Of a stretch of DNA of 32,052 bases, positions 1 to 6,988 are shown piece after piece; position 1 is the first letter of the stretch, and every line of letters starts with the position of its first letter. The notes under the pieces are model-generated. The model made no database searches. It was not told the DNA's origin and saw nothing but the letters and a program-made list of their open reading frames with translations. Source of the DNA: SVQP01 sp045652835. Its GTDB lineage: Bacteria > Bacillota > Clostridia > Oscillospirales > CAG-272. Made by a program: the position numbers and the translations under genes. The stretch is taken from assembly GCA_045652835.1 (NCBI GenBank), contig JAZOLE010000005.1:1-32052 (forward strand), read 5' to 3'.

Positions 1-915
1 CGCAACCCGATCATTCTGTTTTTGCACGGCGGCCCCGGCAATCCCACCTCCTGCCTTTCCTACCACTACCAAAAGCAGCTGGAGCAGGATTACACCTTGG
101 TCAACTGGGATCAGCGCGGCTGCGGTCGCACCTTTTACGCAAGCCACGGCAAAGATTCACCCGTGAGCGTGGGGCAGATCTTGCGCGATCTTGACGAGCT
201 GGTCGAGTATCTGTGCACACGCTTTGGTAAGCAAAAGATCATTCTGTTAGGATACTCTTGGGGCACTGTGCCGGGCGTACTGTATGCGAAATTGCACCCC
301 GAGCGGCTGCATTGCTACCTCTCTGTCTGCCAATGCGTGCATATTCTTTCGGGCACGGTGTACGCTGCCACGCAGACCGCCGCACGTGCAAGGCTTGCGG
401 GGGATCGGGCGCGTGCGGAGCGTTTGGAAAAAGAGATCAAGGACTTCTCTGCTCTTGATGAGCAATTTTCCAAAAGCGGCTTTATGGCATATGCCAAGCT
501 GCGCGACGCGACCTGCGCTTATCAAAAAAACGCGGATTGCAAGTCCATGGCTGCCTATATCCGCACGGGACTGCTCTCGCCCGACAGCCATTTGCTTGAT
601 CTGCGATGGAAGCTGCGACAAATGCTGCTGCCGCACGCCTATTTTGCGCATGAGTCACCGCTCATTTCTTATCTGAGCATGGAGTTTGATCTGCGCCGTC
701 TGCCGCCCGATTTTCGCACGCCAGTATATTTTTTGACCGCGGACGATGACCGCATCTGCCCTGCCGACATGATTGAGGATTATTACCGCAGGGTCTGTGC
801 GCCCGATAAGCGCATCCTGCGCATTCCCGATGGGGCGCATACCGTGTTTTTTGATAAGCCTGAGGTGTTTTGCCAAGGGGTGCGGGAGCTTTTGACTAAG
901 TGTCAAACCGGATGA
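1..915 (+). CDS. Alpha/beta hydrolase, proline iminopeptidase-like (5' partial)
   Basis: The reading frame is open from the first base of the window, so the N-terminus is missing; the TTG at 22 is not a convincing start because in-frame codons upstream read RNPIILF, the beta-strand that normally precedes the next motif. HGGPG (about residues 9-13 of the fragment) is the oxyanion-hole motif of S33 prolyl iminopeptidases. GYSWG (Ser about residue 86) is the nucleophile elbow, the Asp lies in TADDDRICP and the His in DGAHTVFF, so the catalytic triad is complete. A helical cap fills the middle. The likely role is a cytoplasmic serine aminopeptidase or small-ester hydrolase; the substrate cannot be told from sequence. 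About 304 residues are visible against a usual 300-340, so only a short piece is missing. It stops 33 bp before a palindromic repeat. Confidence 0.85.
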   Translation, partial: RNPIILFLHGGPGNPTSCLSYHYQKQLEQDYTLVNWDQRGCGRTFYASHGKDSPVSVGQILRDLDELVEYLCTRFGKQKIILLGYSWGTVPGVLYAKLHPERLHCYLSVCQCVHILSGTVYAATQTAARARLAGDRARAERLEKEIKDFSALDEQFSKSGFMAYAKLRDATCAYQKNADCKSMAAYIRTGLLSPDSHLLDLRWKLRQMLLPHAYFAHESPLISYLSMEFDLRRLPPDFRTPVYFLTADDDRICPADMIEDYYRRVCAPDKRILRIPDGAHTVFFDKPEVFCQGVRELLTKCQTG

Positions 916-947
916 ATAATCCTGTTATGGCGAAAGAGTGTCCATAC

Positions 948-1154
948 GGTACCCCTTCCACCGCGGACGTTCCGCTTCACTACGTTCTCGCTCCACTGCG
1001 GTCCCCCCTTCCCCTGCGGGGACGGCTTTTTTGAGTTGCCCATAGCGGATAGCCGCATAAGACGGATGCGCGCTGCAAAGCCGTCCCCATAGGGGAAGGG
1101 GGACCGCAACGAACGGAACGCAGTGGAGTGAATGTCTGCGGTGGAAGGGGTGCC
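948..1154. repeat. ~207-bp nested palindromic repeat, copy 1 (MITE/REP-like)
   Basis: The ends are a 21-bp inverted repeat (948-968 against 1134-1154, 19 of 21 matching) around the core CCCCTTCCACCGC. Inside is a second inverted pair, GTCCCC..TTCCCC..GGGGACGGC against its complement near 1080-1105. A related element with the same ends and inner palindrome lies at 20974-21193. There is no coding capacity; short open frames across it are by-products. It fills the gap between the hydrolase and the CotH gene. A non-autonomous mobile or REP-like element is the natural reading, but I see no clear target-site duplication. Confidence 0.8.
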
Positions 1155-1186
1155 AATGGGTAACTTTCGCGTCTTAAACATAAAAA

Positions 1187-1208
1187 GAGGCTGCCTTTCG
1201 ACAGCCTC
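1187..1208 (-). terminator. Intrinsic terminator of the CotH gene
   Basis: On the minus strand, just after the CotH stop codon, GAGGCTG and CAGCCTC form a stem with an 8-nt loop, followed by TTTTTA. Confidence 0.8.
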
Positions 1209-1215
1209 AGTATTT

Positions 1216-3339
1216 TTAGTTGGTCAAAATGATGCTCTGCAGATGGAACTCGTCGCCGCGTTCACAGCCGCTAAAGAAATCCAGGCGAAGCTGGTGCACC
1301 GTGCCGCTCCAAACTCCTGCCGGCAGCTGCACGCGTGCGGTGTGCCATTCCCCGTCGGCAATCAGGTCAAAGACGACCGAAACTCCGCCCGTGGGATGCA
1401 CGTATTGCCCTGAGCACAAAAAGATTTCAGCTTGGTAGTCATCTTTTCTGTTTGTCGTGGGTATGCGGTAGGTGACCTCGATCACGCTGTAATCGTCCGC
1501 GTCAAGATTTGCACCGTTATCCTCGTAACGGATATGCACGTAAGGATCGTGCGGCTCAAGTATCTTTAGGCGATAATAGCTGTTCTCTCTGAACGAGCCT
1601 GCACAGTTATGAAAGCCGTCAAACAAATCGCTGCGGTCGCTCTCGGCAAAGTTGATATGCGAGTACGCCTTGTTGCCCTCGGGCTCCAAGGTGACGCGGT
1701 CGCCCCATACGGTATCAAGGTAAAGCAGACGCTTGTACAACCAGTTATAGACGAAGTTGGCAGCGTCATCGTGCGTTTCAAAGCCAAATACGTCGTCTGC
1801 CTGGTGACCCTGATTCATCGTGCCAAGGATGCGCCAGCGGTCAAAGTTGCGGTTAAATGCGTCCTTGTGTGCCGTTGCATCAGCCAAAATGGTCTCGCAA
1901 ATGGCAAACAGCTCGTCTCTCTGCTCCATCCAAACAGGCTCGCACATCTCGTTGAACCAATCCGCCTGACAGAACAGCACGAACCACGGGTTGACGCGCA
2001 CGCCGTCACTGTAAGAGAAATTAGCAGCGTACATGCCCTTGGTGGAGTGGGTGGTGTTGTATCTGGTGTTGGCAAGTGCAAAGTCATAGTCCCACGGAGG
2101 GCCGAAGGTCAGCTTCTTTGCACCGTCGGGAGAAAGATCGATATACATATTGAACGTACCCGAGTCGAGATTTTTGACGATCTCGTCGGTCATGTACATG
2201 CGCAGCGCGGACTCAATATCCACGTAAGCGGCAATGGTCTCAATCTGCTTTTCACGCTCGGTCGTACCCGTAAACGTGGTCTTGCGCACAAGCTCCCAGT
2301 TCTCGTCAAGCTCATAGTAGGTATTTTCCATAATCGCAGCGTAGCAAAGACGCGCGATATTGCCCACTACCTTGGCGCAATAGTCGATCTGCTCACGCGT
2401 GTAATCGCCACCCGAGGAAAGCGAGAAGTTACCGCCGCCAAAGCTGCCCACAGCACCGAGAGAATCGGTGATGTGACCGCCGCCGTAGCTGATCTGTACG
2501 GTGTTAGGTTCGTCGGTTCTGCCGCCCTGCCCTACCATGAGATAACCGATATTCAGGTTGGTCTCGGTATCTTCCTTTTCATAGATATCCACGCGGTGCG
2601 GATTGATCTGCGTTTGCTCGCAAAGCAGATACACGCCGCGGTAGTCGCCGTTGACGTAAAGCTCCACCCAAGTGCAATCGGATGCAAAGGAATAACCGCC
2701 CAGCAGCACGTTGCACATACGGAAGGAAAGGCTGTTACGCATGAGCGAATAGTCGAAATAGTCCGCCATCAGGCACCAAGATTTGCACTTTGCGCCGTCA
2801 TTGAGCCCAAGCATATTGCGCTTTTTGTCAAATTTGAGGCGGAAGGGCTTTTTCTCGGTACCGGCAGTAGAGTTGCCGCGCACACGAATCGATGCGCTAA
2901 TATCCTCAAACTGCATAGGCTCGGAGCAATTCTCCAAGGTGACCGTGCAGGATTTGTAATTTTCCTTGTCGGTGATATCGTGCCCATCGTTGGTATCAAT
3001 GCGCAAAATGGGCAGCGACCAGGTCTGCTCTACGGGAGGCTGTTCGGTGCCGGGCTCGGTTTCGGTTTCGGTTTCGGTGTCCGATCCGGGCTCGGGCTCT
3101 GTTTCGGTCTCGCTACCGGGCTCGGTTGTATCGCCCGGCTCGGGCGCGGTTTCCGGATCTCCCAGCGTTCCCTGTACGCCTGGAGGCGTATCTGTATCGG
3201 ATTGCGTCTCTGCGCTCGTGGGTAGTTCGGTCGTATTCTGCTCGCCACCGCTCTCATTACATGCGCTGAGCATGGGCAAAAGCATGGCAAAGATCAAGCA
3301 CAAACACAGGAATAAGGATAAGTATCTGTTTTTTCTCAT
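1216..3339 (-). CDS. CotH-family kinase-like lipoprotein
   Basis: The start at 3339 (MRKNRY) is chosen because AAAGGGG lies 8 nt upstream; 57 bp of open frame upstream has no such signal. The 707-residue product has a signal peptide ending in a lipobox (LLPMLSAC), so it should be a membrane-anchored lipoprotein. A Ser/Thr/Glu/Pro-rich linker with TETETE runs follows (about residues 30-105). The CotH domain starts near residue 110: IRVRGNST, KPFRLKF, KSWCLMADYFD, RNSLSFRM, ELYVNGDYRGVYLLCEQ and WDYDFALAN are characteristic blocks. In Bacillus, CotH is an atypical protein kinase that phosphorylates spore-coat proteins; secreted CotH proteins of gut clostridia are often attached to carbohydrate-binding or dockerin modules. 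The C-terminal ~130 residues look like a beta-sandwich ligand-binding domain. Its substrate here is unknown. It is monocistronic, with its own promoter and terminator. Confidence 0.85.
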   Translation of the reverse strand: MRKNRYLSLFLCLCLIFAMLLPMLSACNESGGEQNTTELPTSAETQSDTDTPPGVQGTLGDPETAPEPGDTTEPGSETETEPEPGSDTETETETEPGTEQPPVEQTWSLPILRIDTNDGHDITDKENYKSCTVTLENCSEPMQFEDISASIRVRGNSTAGTEKKPFRLKFDKKRNMLGLNDGAKCKSWCLMADYFDYSLMRNSLSFRMCNVLLGGYSFASDCTWVELYVNGDYRGVYLLCEQTQINPHRVDIYEKEDTETNLNIGYLMVGQGGRTDEPNTVQISYGGGHITDSLGAVGSFGGGNFSLSSGGDYTREQIDYCAKVVGNIARLCYAAIMENTYYELDENWELVRKTTFTGTTEREKQIETIAAYVDIESALRMYMTDEIVKNLDSGTFNMYIDLSPDGAKKLTFGPPWDYDFALANTRYNTTHSTKGMYAANFSYSDGVRVNPWFVLFCQADWFNEMCEPVWMEQRDELFAICETILADATAHKDAFNRNFDRWRILGTMNQGHQADDVFGFETHDDAANFVYNWLYKRLLYLDTVWGDRVTLEPEGNKAYSHINFAESDRSDLFDGFHNCAGSFRENSYYRLKILEPHDPYVHIRYEDNGANLDADDYSVIEVTYRIPTTNRKDDYQAEIFLCSGQYVHPTGGVSVVFDLIADGEWHTARVQLPAGVWSGTVHQLRLDFFSGCERGDEFHLQSIILTN

Positions 3340-3374
3340 AGATATCCCCTTTCTGTTGGTATTATCGTGCATAT

Positions 3375-3403
3375 ATTTTACCAAAAAACGTGACAATTGT
3401 CAA
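3375..3403 (-). promoter_or_regulatory. Vegetative promoter of the CotH gene
   Basis: Minus strand: -35 TTGACA (3403-3398), 17-bp spacer, -10 TAAAAT (3380-3375). The -35 box overlaps a perfect 12-bp palindrome, TGACAATTGTCA (3391-3402), which could be a repressor site. Confidence 0.75.
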
Positions 3404-3470
3404 GTCATTTTAATGGAATGTGCGCAAGAGAGCATATTTTGCATGGTTGAAATTTTTCTTTGTGCAGACG

Positions 3471-3496
3471 GGGCGTCGAGGGCGCCGCCCCCTACC
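3471..3496. repeat. Short GC-rich palindromic repeat (variant)
   Basis: GGGCG and CGCCC arms flank a GC-rich centre, and the right end reads GCCCCCTACCG. This resembles the right end of the 24-bp palindromes at 4817-4840 and 22106-22129 (CGCCCCTACCG), so it is probably a divergent member of the same small family. Confidence 0.5.
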
Positions 3497-3595
3497 GGTT
3501 GGGGGATTGATTTTCCGAAATCATTTTCAATATGCTTCGCAAAATTCTTCGGTCACCGTTCGATTCTTGTTATCAAAGTAAATCTAAACCTAAAG

Positions 3596-3708
3596 CCCGA
3601 GGGGAATTAGAACCCGTATTTGCGCCAAAAGTCATATAAATCTTATACTCAACCGGCGCAAACCATGCACACCGCGCTATGCGCGGAGTGCGGGGTTCTA
3701 ATTCACTG
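3596..3708. other. Structured non-coding stretch with a copy of the tmRNA 3' end
   Basis: Between the CotH promoter and ssrA there is no gene. Serial inverted repeats would fold as a branched structure: 3604-3615 with 3693-3704 (12 bp), 3619-3626 with 3655-3662 (8 bp) capped by TATAA-ATC-TTATA (3635-3647), and CCGCGC-TAT-GCGCGG (3672-3686). The first 13 bases, CCCGAGGGGAATT at 3596-3608, exactly repeat the tmRNA 3'-end sequence at 3768-3780. It could be a structured RNA, a small palindromic element, or a scar left by a mobile element that used ssrA as its attachment site. Confidence 0.5.
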
Positions 3709-3718
3709 AGGGGACAGC

Positions 3719-3761
3719 AAAAAGAAAGAGAGGCTGCCGATGGCAGCCTCTCTTTCTTTTT
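3719..3761 (-). terminator. Bidirectional-type intrinsic terminator behind tmRNA
   Basis: A perfect 20-bp stem (3719-3738 with 3742-3761) has a 3-nt loop; its arms are AAAAAGAAAGAGAGGCTGCC and the complement. It ends in a T-run on both strands and begins directly at the CCA end of tmRNA. Confidence 0.85.
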
Positions 3762-4132
3762 GGTGGACCCGAGGGGAATTGAACCCCTGTCCGAAAGCCC
3801 GTTGATACGACCTTCTCCGTGGGCAGTCTGTTATTTAGAATTCCCCCTTCGCACCGTCAACAGACAGACTTTGCGGCAGGGTAGCCATTTTGTGCATGAT
3901 CGGTTCAATGGCGAAACACCGATGCACGGTCACCGCTCAATGACGTTGGGGTCTCGGTCGCGGTAGTCCGAGAGCAACGGGCAAGACCGCAGTCTTGCAG
4001 CACTGCCTAATTAGGCAGCCAGAGCAACGTTAGAGTTGTCGTTTATTTTTTAAAGTTGGACAGTTTATCGGGATTATCCGGCCCGCCACGCTTATCGTAT
4101 CGCAAAACCCCCGTCGAAACCATTGCGGGCCC
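3761..4132 (-). ncRNA. ssrA: Transfer-messenger RNA (tmRNA, one-piece)
   Basis: This RNA rescues ribosomes stalled on broken mRNAs by adding a degradation tag. On the minus strand the 5' end is GGGCCCGCAATGG, followed by the diagnostic TTTCGACGGGG. The 3' end is a tRNA-Ala-like half with T-arm GGGGTTCAATTCCCC and an encoded CCA (3761-3763). Acceptor stem GGGCCCG pairs with CGGGTCC (one G-U). The tag frame ends NDNSNVALAA followed by TAA (4043-4011); codons AAA ATA precede it, so the exact resume codon is uncertain. The ALAA end is the usual ClpXP/ClpAP degron. The total of about 372 nt is normal. A consensus promoter and a strong terminator flank it. Confidence 0.96.
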
Positions 4133-4148
4133 ATGCGATAACTCTATT

Positions 4149-4177
4149 ATTATATATCATTCCCGTAATTTTGTCAA
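4149..4177 (-). promoter_or_regulatory. Promoter of ssrA
   Basis: Minus strand: -35 TTGACA (4177-4172), 17-bp spacer, -10 TATAAT (4154-4149). Both boxes are perfect consensus. The mature tmRNA 5' end lies 16 nt past the -10 box, so only a short 5' trailer needs RNase P removal. Confidence 0.9.
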
Positions 4178-4215
4178 GCATGAAAAACGTCGGAATATAA
4201 AAATCACAAAAACCC

Positions 4216-4244
4216 TTGATTTCCTGCCAAAACCGTGGTATACT
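4216..4244 (+). promoter_or_regulatory. Promoter of the leader RNA / small gene
   Basis: -35 TTGATT (4216-4221), 17-bp spacer, -10 TATACT (4239-4244). The predicted start of transcription is near 4251. It is divergent from the ssrA promoter. Confidence 0.7.
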
Positions 4245-4250
4245 ATAAGT

Positions 4251-4474
4251 GCCAAACAAACTAAATATGCTTTTTTCGTATTTATCATCCAAGGGGGTAC
4301 TATACCCTTTTTCAGTCAATACTATCATCAATGAATTTGATAAAATGCAAATTCCGTATGGTGATAGTATGATGAATACGATAACTGTATCTGGTTTGTT
4401 TGGCGACGACCGGAATTTGCGTTTTTATGCGTCGACTTCGGTCGGCGCATTTTTATTCTTCGGGGGGCACCATA
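4251..4474 (+). promoter_or_regulatory. Long structured leader with terminator-like hairpins (attenuator or small RNA)
   Basis: About 220 nt lie between the promoter and the small gene at 4475. Hairpin 1 is GGGTA-CTA-TACCC (4295-4307), extendable to 4291-4311, followed by T5. GCAAATTCCG (4347-4356) pairs perfectly with CGGAATTTGC (4411-4420). ACTATCATCA (4321-4330) can pair with TGGTGATAGT (4359-4368), which would compete. A 10-bp stem with a UUCG tetraloop (4427-4450) and a T-rich tail (4451-4460) forms an intrinsic terminator just before the ribosome binding site. This is the layout of transcription attenuation by an unknown ligand or protein, or of a ~210-nt small RNA with only leaky read-through. 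Confidence 0.55.
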
Positions 4475-4765
4475 ATGGCATTGATCAAGGTTCAAATTCC
4501 TCGTTTCATCACGGGCGTCGAAAATCAAACACCGTGTTCTGTCACCGTGTATGTTAACAATCAACCCGCTTGGTACGGTTACAGCGGTCAAATTGCGGTA
4601 TTTGAGGCAGAGTGCGCTTGCCAAGTATCTTTTTTGATCAAGGACGTCAATTTTGCATATCCTCTTCCCTATTTTGAGGATATTGTGATTTCGGGAATTT
4701 TAGAGCCCGAGCAGCAATACGAAATCATCAAAACAAGTACCGCATTTGATATTGTCAGGAAATGA
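4475..4765 (+). CDS. Small hypothetical protein, 96 aa
   Basis: I do not recognise this protein. The start ATG at 4475 is chosen because GGGGGG lies 9 nt upstream, directly behind the leader terminator. The sequence (MALIKVQIPRF..) is rich in short beta strands, has three Cys and no signal peptide or membrane segment, so a small cytoplasmic beta protein is likely. The middle (YGYSGQIAVFEAECACQVSF) would fit a beta-sandwich of the PEGA-like kind, but that is a guess. The gene is flanked by its own promoter, leader and strong terminator, hence monocistronic and probably conditionally expressed. Confidence 0.65.
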   Translation: MALIKVQIPRFITGVENQTPCSVTVYVNNQPAWYGYSGQIAVFEAECACQVSFLIKDVNFAYPLPYFEDIVISGILEPEQQYEIIKTSTAFDIVRK

Positions 4766-4774
4766 TAACCTGAA

Positions 4775-4811
4775 GGGTCACACCAAAGATCGGTTTGGTG
4801 TGACCCTTTTT
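4775..4811 (+). terminator. Intrinsic terminator of the small gene
   Basis: A 13-bp perfect stem, GGGTCACACCAAA (4775-4787) with its complement (4794-4806), has a 6-nt loop and is followed by T5. Confidence 0.92.
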
Positions 4812-4816
4812 ATTTG

Positions 4817-4840
4817 CGGGCGATCACTGATCGCCCCTAC
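4817..4840. repeat. 24-bp palindromic repeat, copy A
   Basis: The word starts CGGGCGATCACTGATCGCCC and ends CTAC; it is an exact reverse complement of 22106-22129. The GGGCGATCA-C-TGATCGCCC core is a near-perfect palindrome. It sits between a terminator and the next promoter, as expected for a REP-like intergenic repeat. Confidence 0.8.
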
Positions 4841-4887
4841 CGATGCCGGGAGCAAGACGGTGCCCTACAAAATATGCTACATTCCCC

Positions 4888-4916
4888 TTGCAAATTTTGG
4901 CAATTCATGTTATAAT
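4888..4916 (+). promoter_or_regulatory. Promoter of the acyltransferase-flavoprotein operon
   Basis: -35 TTGCAA (4888-4893), 17-bp spacer, -10 TATAAT (4911-4916). Confidence 0.8.
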
Positions 4917-4945
4917 CGTATCAATACGACAAAAGGATGTGTGAA

Positions 4946-5770
4946 ATGTATTACAAGCACAATTTGGATTACAAATACCCCGAGAGGTGCGACGAGCACA
5001 TGATCGAGGTCAATGCGCTGCGCGAGACCGTCTTTGATGAAAGCTACCCGTATCTGCGCAAGGATTTTGCCTTCAAGTGCCTGCGCTCGATCTACTGGTT
5101 GGGGCTGCAGACCATCGGGTTTCTTTTGGTCAAGGTCACGCACGGCTTGCGCGTGTATGGCAGAGAGAACTTAAAACCTTACAAAAAGCAGCTGAAGGGC
5201 GGCGCGATCACCATTTCCAACCACGTTTTCTACTTTGACCTGATTTGTGTGCTTTGCGGCATTCGTCCGCATCTGCTCTACTTCCCTGCCTGGAAAACCA
5301 ATCTCAACGGCTCCAACCGCCTTTGGATCCGCATGTCGGGCGGTATTCCCATCCCCACAAACAGCATTCGTGCCATGATCAAGTTCAAGCAGGCGATGCA
5401 AGAAGTGTTTGAGAGCGATAAGTGGATGCACTTTTACCCCGAAGGATCGATGTGGCTGTTCTACCCCGACATTCGCCCGTTCAAGCCTGCGGTGTTCAAG
5501 TATGCGGTCAAATATGACAGACCCATCATCCCCTTGACCATGTCCTTCCGTCCGCGCAAGGGTATTACCAAGCTGTTCACCAAAAAGCCGCAGGTCGATC
5601 TGCACGTGGGTGAGCCGCTGTTCGCGGACAAGTCCCTCTCCCCTGCCGAGGCTGCAAAGGAACTGCAGGCACGCGCGTACCATATCATGCAGGTCATGAA
5701 CGGCATCAATCCGGGCGACCCCAACTACCGCGTAGATCAGGACCCCGACAAATATCAAAAGACGATGTAA
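4946..5770 (+). CDS. PlsC-like 1-acyl-glycerol-3-phosphate acyltransferase family protein
   Basis: The start at 4946 (MYYKHN) has AAGGA 8 nt upstream; the in-frame ATG at 4937 has its purine run directly abutting and is less likely. The 274-residue protein carries the acyltransferase block I NHVFYFD (NHx4D, His93 and Asp98), GGIPIP (132-137) and FYPEGS (163-168), in the order and spacing of PlsC/LPLAT enzymes. Such enzymes transfer an acyl chain from acyl-ACP, acyl-CoA or acyl-phosphate to a lysolipid at the membrane face. The ~60-residue N-terminal extension before the hydrophobic patch WLGLQTIGFLLVKV is longer than in minimal PlsC. It could make phosphatidate or acylate another lipid. The next gene starts 1 nt after its stop, so the two are translationally coupled. 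Confidence 0.85.
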   Translation: MYYKHNLDYKYPERCDEHMIEVNALRETVFDESYPYLRKDFAFKCLRSIYWLGLQTIGFLLVKVTHGLRVYGRENLKPYKKQLKGGAITISNHVFYFDLICVLCGIRPHLLYFPAWKTNLNGSNRLWIRMSGGIPIPTNSIRAMIKFKQAMQEVFESDKWMHFYPEGSMWLFYPDIRPFKPAVFKYAVKYDRPIIPLTMSFRPRKGITKLFTKKPQVDLHVGEPLFADKSLSPAEAAKELQARAYHIMQVMNGINPGDPNYRVDQDPDKYQKTM

Positions 5771-5771
5771 T

Positions 5772-6842
5772 ATGGAACAGTACTATGACGTTGCCGTGAT
5801 CGGTGCAGGACCTGCGGGCGCGACCTTTGCGCGTGAGCTTGCCGCTCGATTGCCCGATACGCGCATTTTACTCATTGACGGTCAGACCGACCACAACGCC
5901 AAACCCTGCGGCGGCTTGCTTTCCCCCGACGCGCAAAAGGTGCTTGCCGAATTTGCGCTGACGCTGCCGAATGCGGTGCTTGCCGATCCGCAGATCTTTT
6001 CGGTGCACACCATTGACCTTACCGCGTGCGTCACGCGCCTGTATCAGCGTCACTATCTCAACATGGACAGGCTTGCCTTTGACCGCTGGCTGCTCTCGCT
6101 TTTGCCCGAGAGCGTTCGGGTGGTGTGTGGCAGATGCCTTGGCATTCAACGCAACGATGGCTTTGTGCTCAAGGTGCAGACCGAGGACGGCATGAAAGAA
6201 TTTCGCGCCAATGCTTTGGTAGGCGCGGACGGTGCATCCTCGATCGTGCGGCGGCAGTTTTTCTCTCGTCAGCCATACAAATACGTGTCGGTTCAGCAAT
6301 GGTTTGCCACCGCTGAGCCATCCATTCCCGCTTACGCCTGTATTTTTGACAAGGCGACCAGCGACAGCTGCTCGTGGCTGATCCGCAAGGACGGTCACAC
6401 CATCTTTGGCGGTGCATTTGCCAAATCGGGCAGCCGCGCTGCTTTTGAAGCCCAAAAGGCGCGACTTGAGCAGCATTTGGGCATCTCGCTTGGGCAACCG
6501 CTCAAAACAGAGGCTTGTCAGGTCTGCTCTCCCCGTAAATTGCGTGATTTTATCACGGGCAAGGATGGCGTGTATCTGATCGGCGAGGCTGCGGGACTGA
6601 TCAGCGCAAGCTCGTTTGAGGGCATCAGCTCAGCCATGCTTTCGGGACGCATGCTGGCAGAATCGTTTACAAAGCAAGACCATGCGCAAATCTCTCGCGC
6701 ATACCGCGCAGCCACAAGGCCGCTGCGCTGCAAGCTGTATAGCAAGACTTTTAAGCGACGCGTGCTGTGCTCCCCTATTCTTCGTAAAGCAATTATGAAA
6801 AGCGGCGTGCAAAGCGTCAATATCTATCAAAGGAAAAAATAG
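5772..6842 (+). CDS. FAD-dependent oxidoreductase, geranylgeranyl reductase family
   Basis: The 356-residue protein begins with an FAD-binding Rossmann fold, GAGPAG (11-16), followed by PCGG (45-48), typical of geranylgeranyl-reductase-like enzymes. GADGASS (151-157) is the second dinucleotide motif, and GEAAG (271-275) stands for the usual GDAAG that contacts the FAD ribityl chain. Family members reduce isoprenoid or unsaturated chains of lipids and quinones, or act as hydroxylases. Its start codon lies 1 nt after the upstream acyltransferase stop and has no good ribosome binding site of its own, so it relies on coupling. The pairing suggests a joint role in membrane-lipid tailoring; the substrate is unknown. 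Confidence 0.82.
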   Translation: MEQYYDVAVIGAGPAGATFARELAARLPDTRILLIDGQTDHNAKPCGGLLSPDAQKVLAEFALTLPNAVLADPQIFSVHTIDLTACVTRLYQRHYLNMDRLAFDRWLLSLLPESVRVVCGRCLGIQRNDGFVLKVQTEDGMKEFRANALVGADGASSIVRRQFFSRQPYKYVSVQQWFATAEPSIPAYACIFDKATSDSCSWLIRKDGHTIFGGAFAKSGSRAAFEAQKARLEQHLGISLGQPLKTEACQVCSPRKLRDFITGKDGVYLIGEAAGLISASSFEGISSAMLSGRMLAESFTKQDHAQISRAYRAATRPLRCKLYSKTFKRRVLCSPILRKAIMKSGVQSVNIYQRKK

Positions 6843-6947
6843 CGTGAAAGTTCATGTCATATTCCCATTTACTGAACCATCACGCTTAAAGTTCACCTAA
6901 AAATGGGTCCGTGCCCATTTTTGGAGCAAAGCTCCGCGGCGAACTTT
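6841..6947 (+). other. Hairpin plus branched palindromic element between genes
   Basis: AGCGTGA (6841-6847) pairs with TCACGCT (6880-6886), with an inner GTTCA/TGAAC pair, forming a hairpin directly at the flavoprotein stop. A second unit follows: AAAGTTCACC (6888-6897) pairs with GGCGAACTTT (6938-6947, 9 of 10), enclosing two hairpins, AAAAATGGG-CCCATTTTT (6899-6922) and GGAGC-AAA-GCTCC (6923-6935). The first internal hairpin ends in T5 and could terminate transcription. The whole has the shape of a three-way junction. Confidence 0.55.
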
Positions 6948-6988
6948 CCATTACTGTTTGAGCCGCCATGGGCGGCATGGAGGTTATT

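Noticed and set aside
1609..3225. Open frame of 538 codons on the plus strand
   Set aside because: It is antisense to the CotH gene, lacks a ribosome binding site and has no recognisable motifs; the long frame follows from codon bias of the real gene.
3596..3710. A tRNA gene beside ssrA
   Set aside because: GGGTTCTAATTCCC resembles a T-arm, but no anticodon arm, D-arm or acceptor stem with CCA can be built around it.
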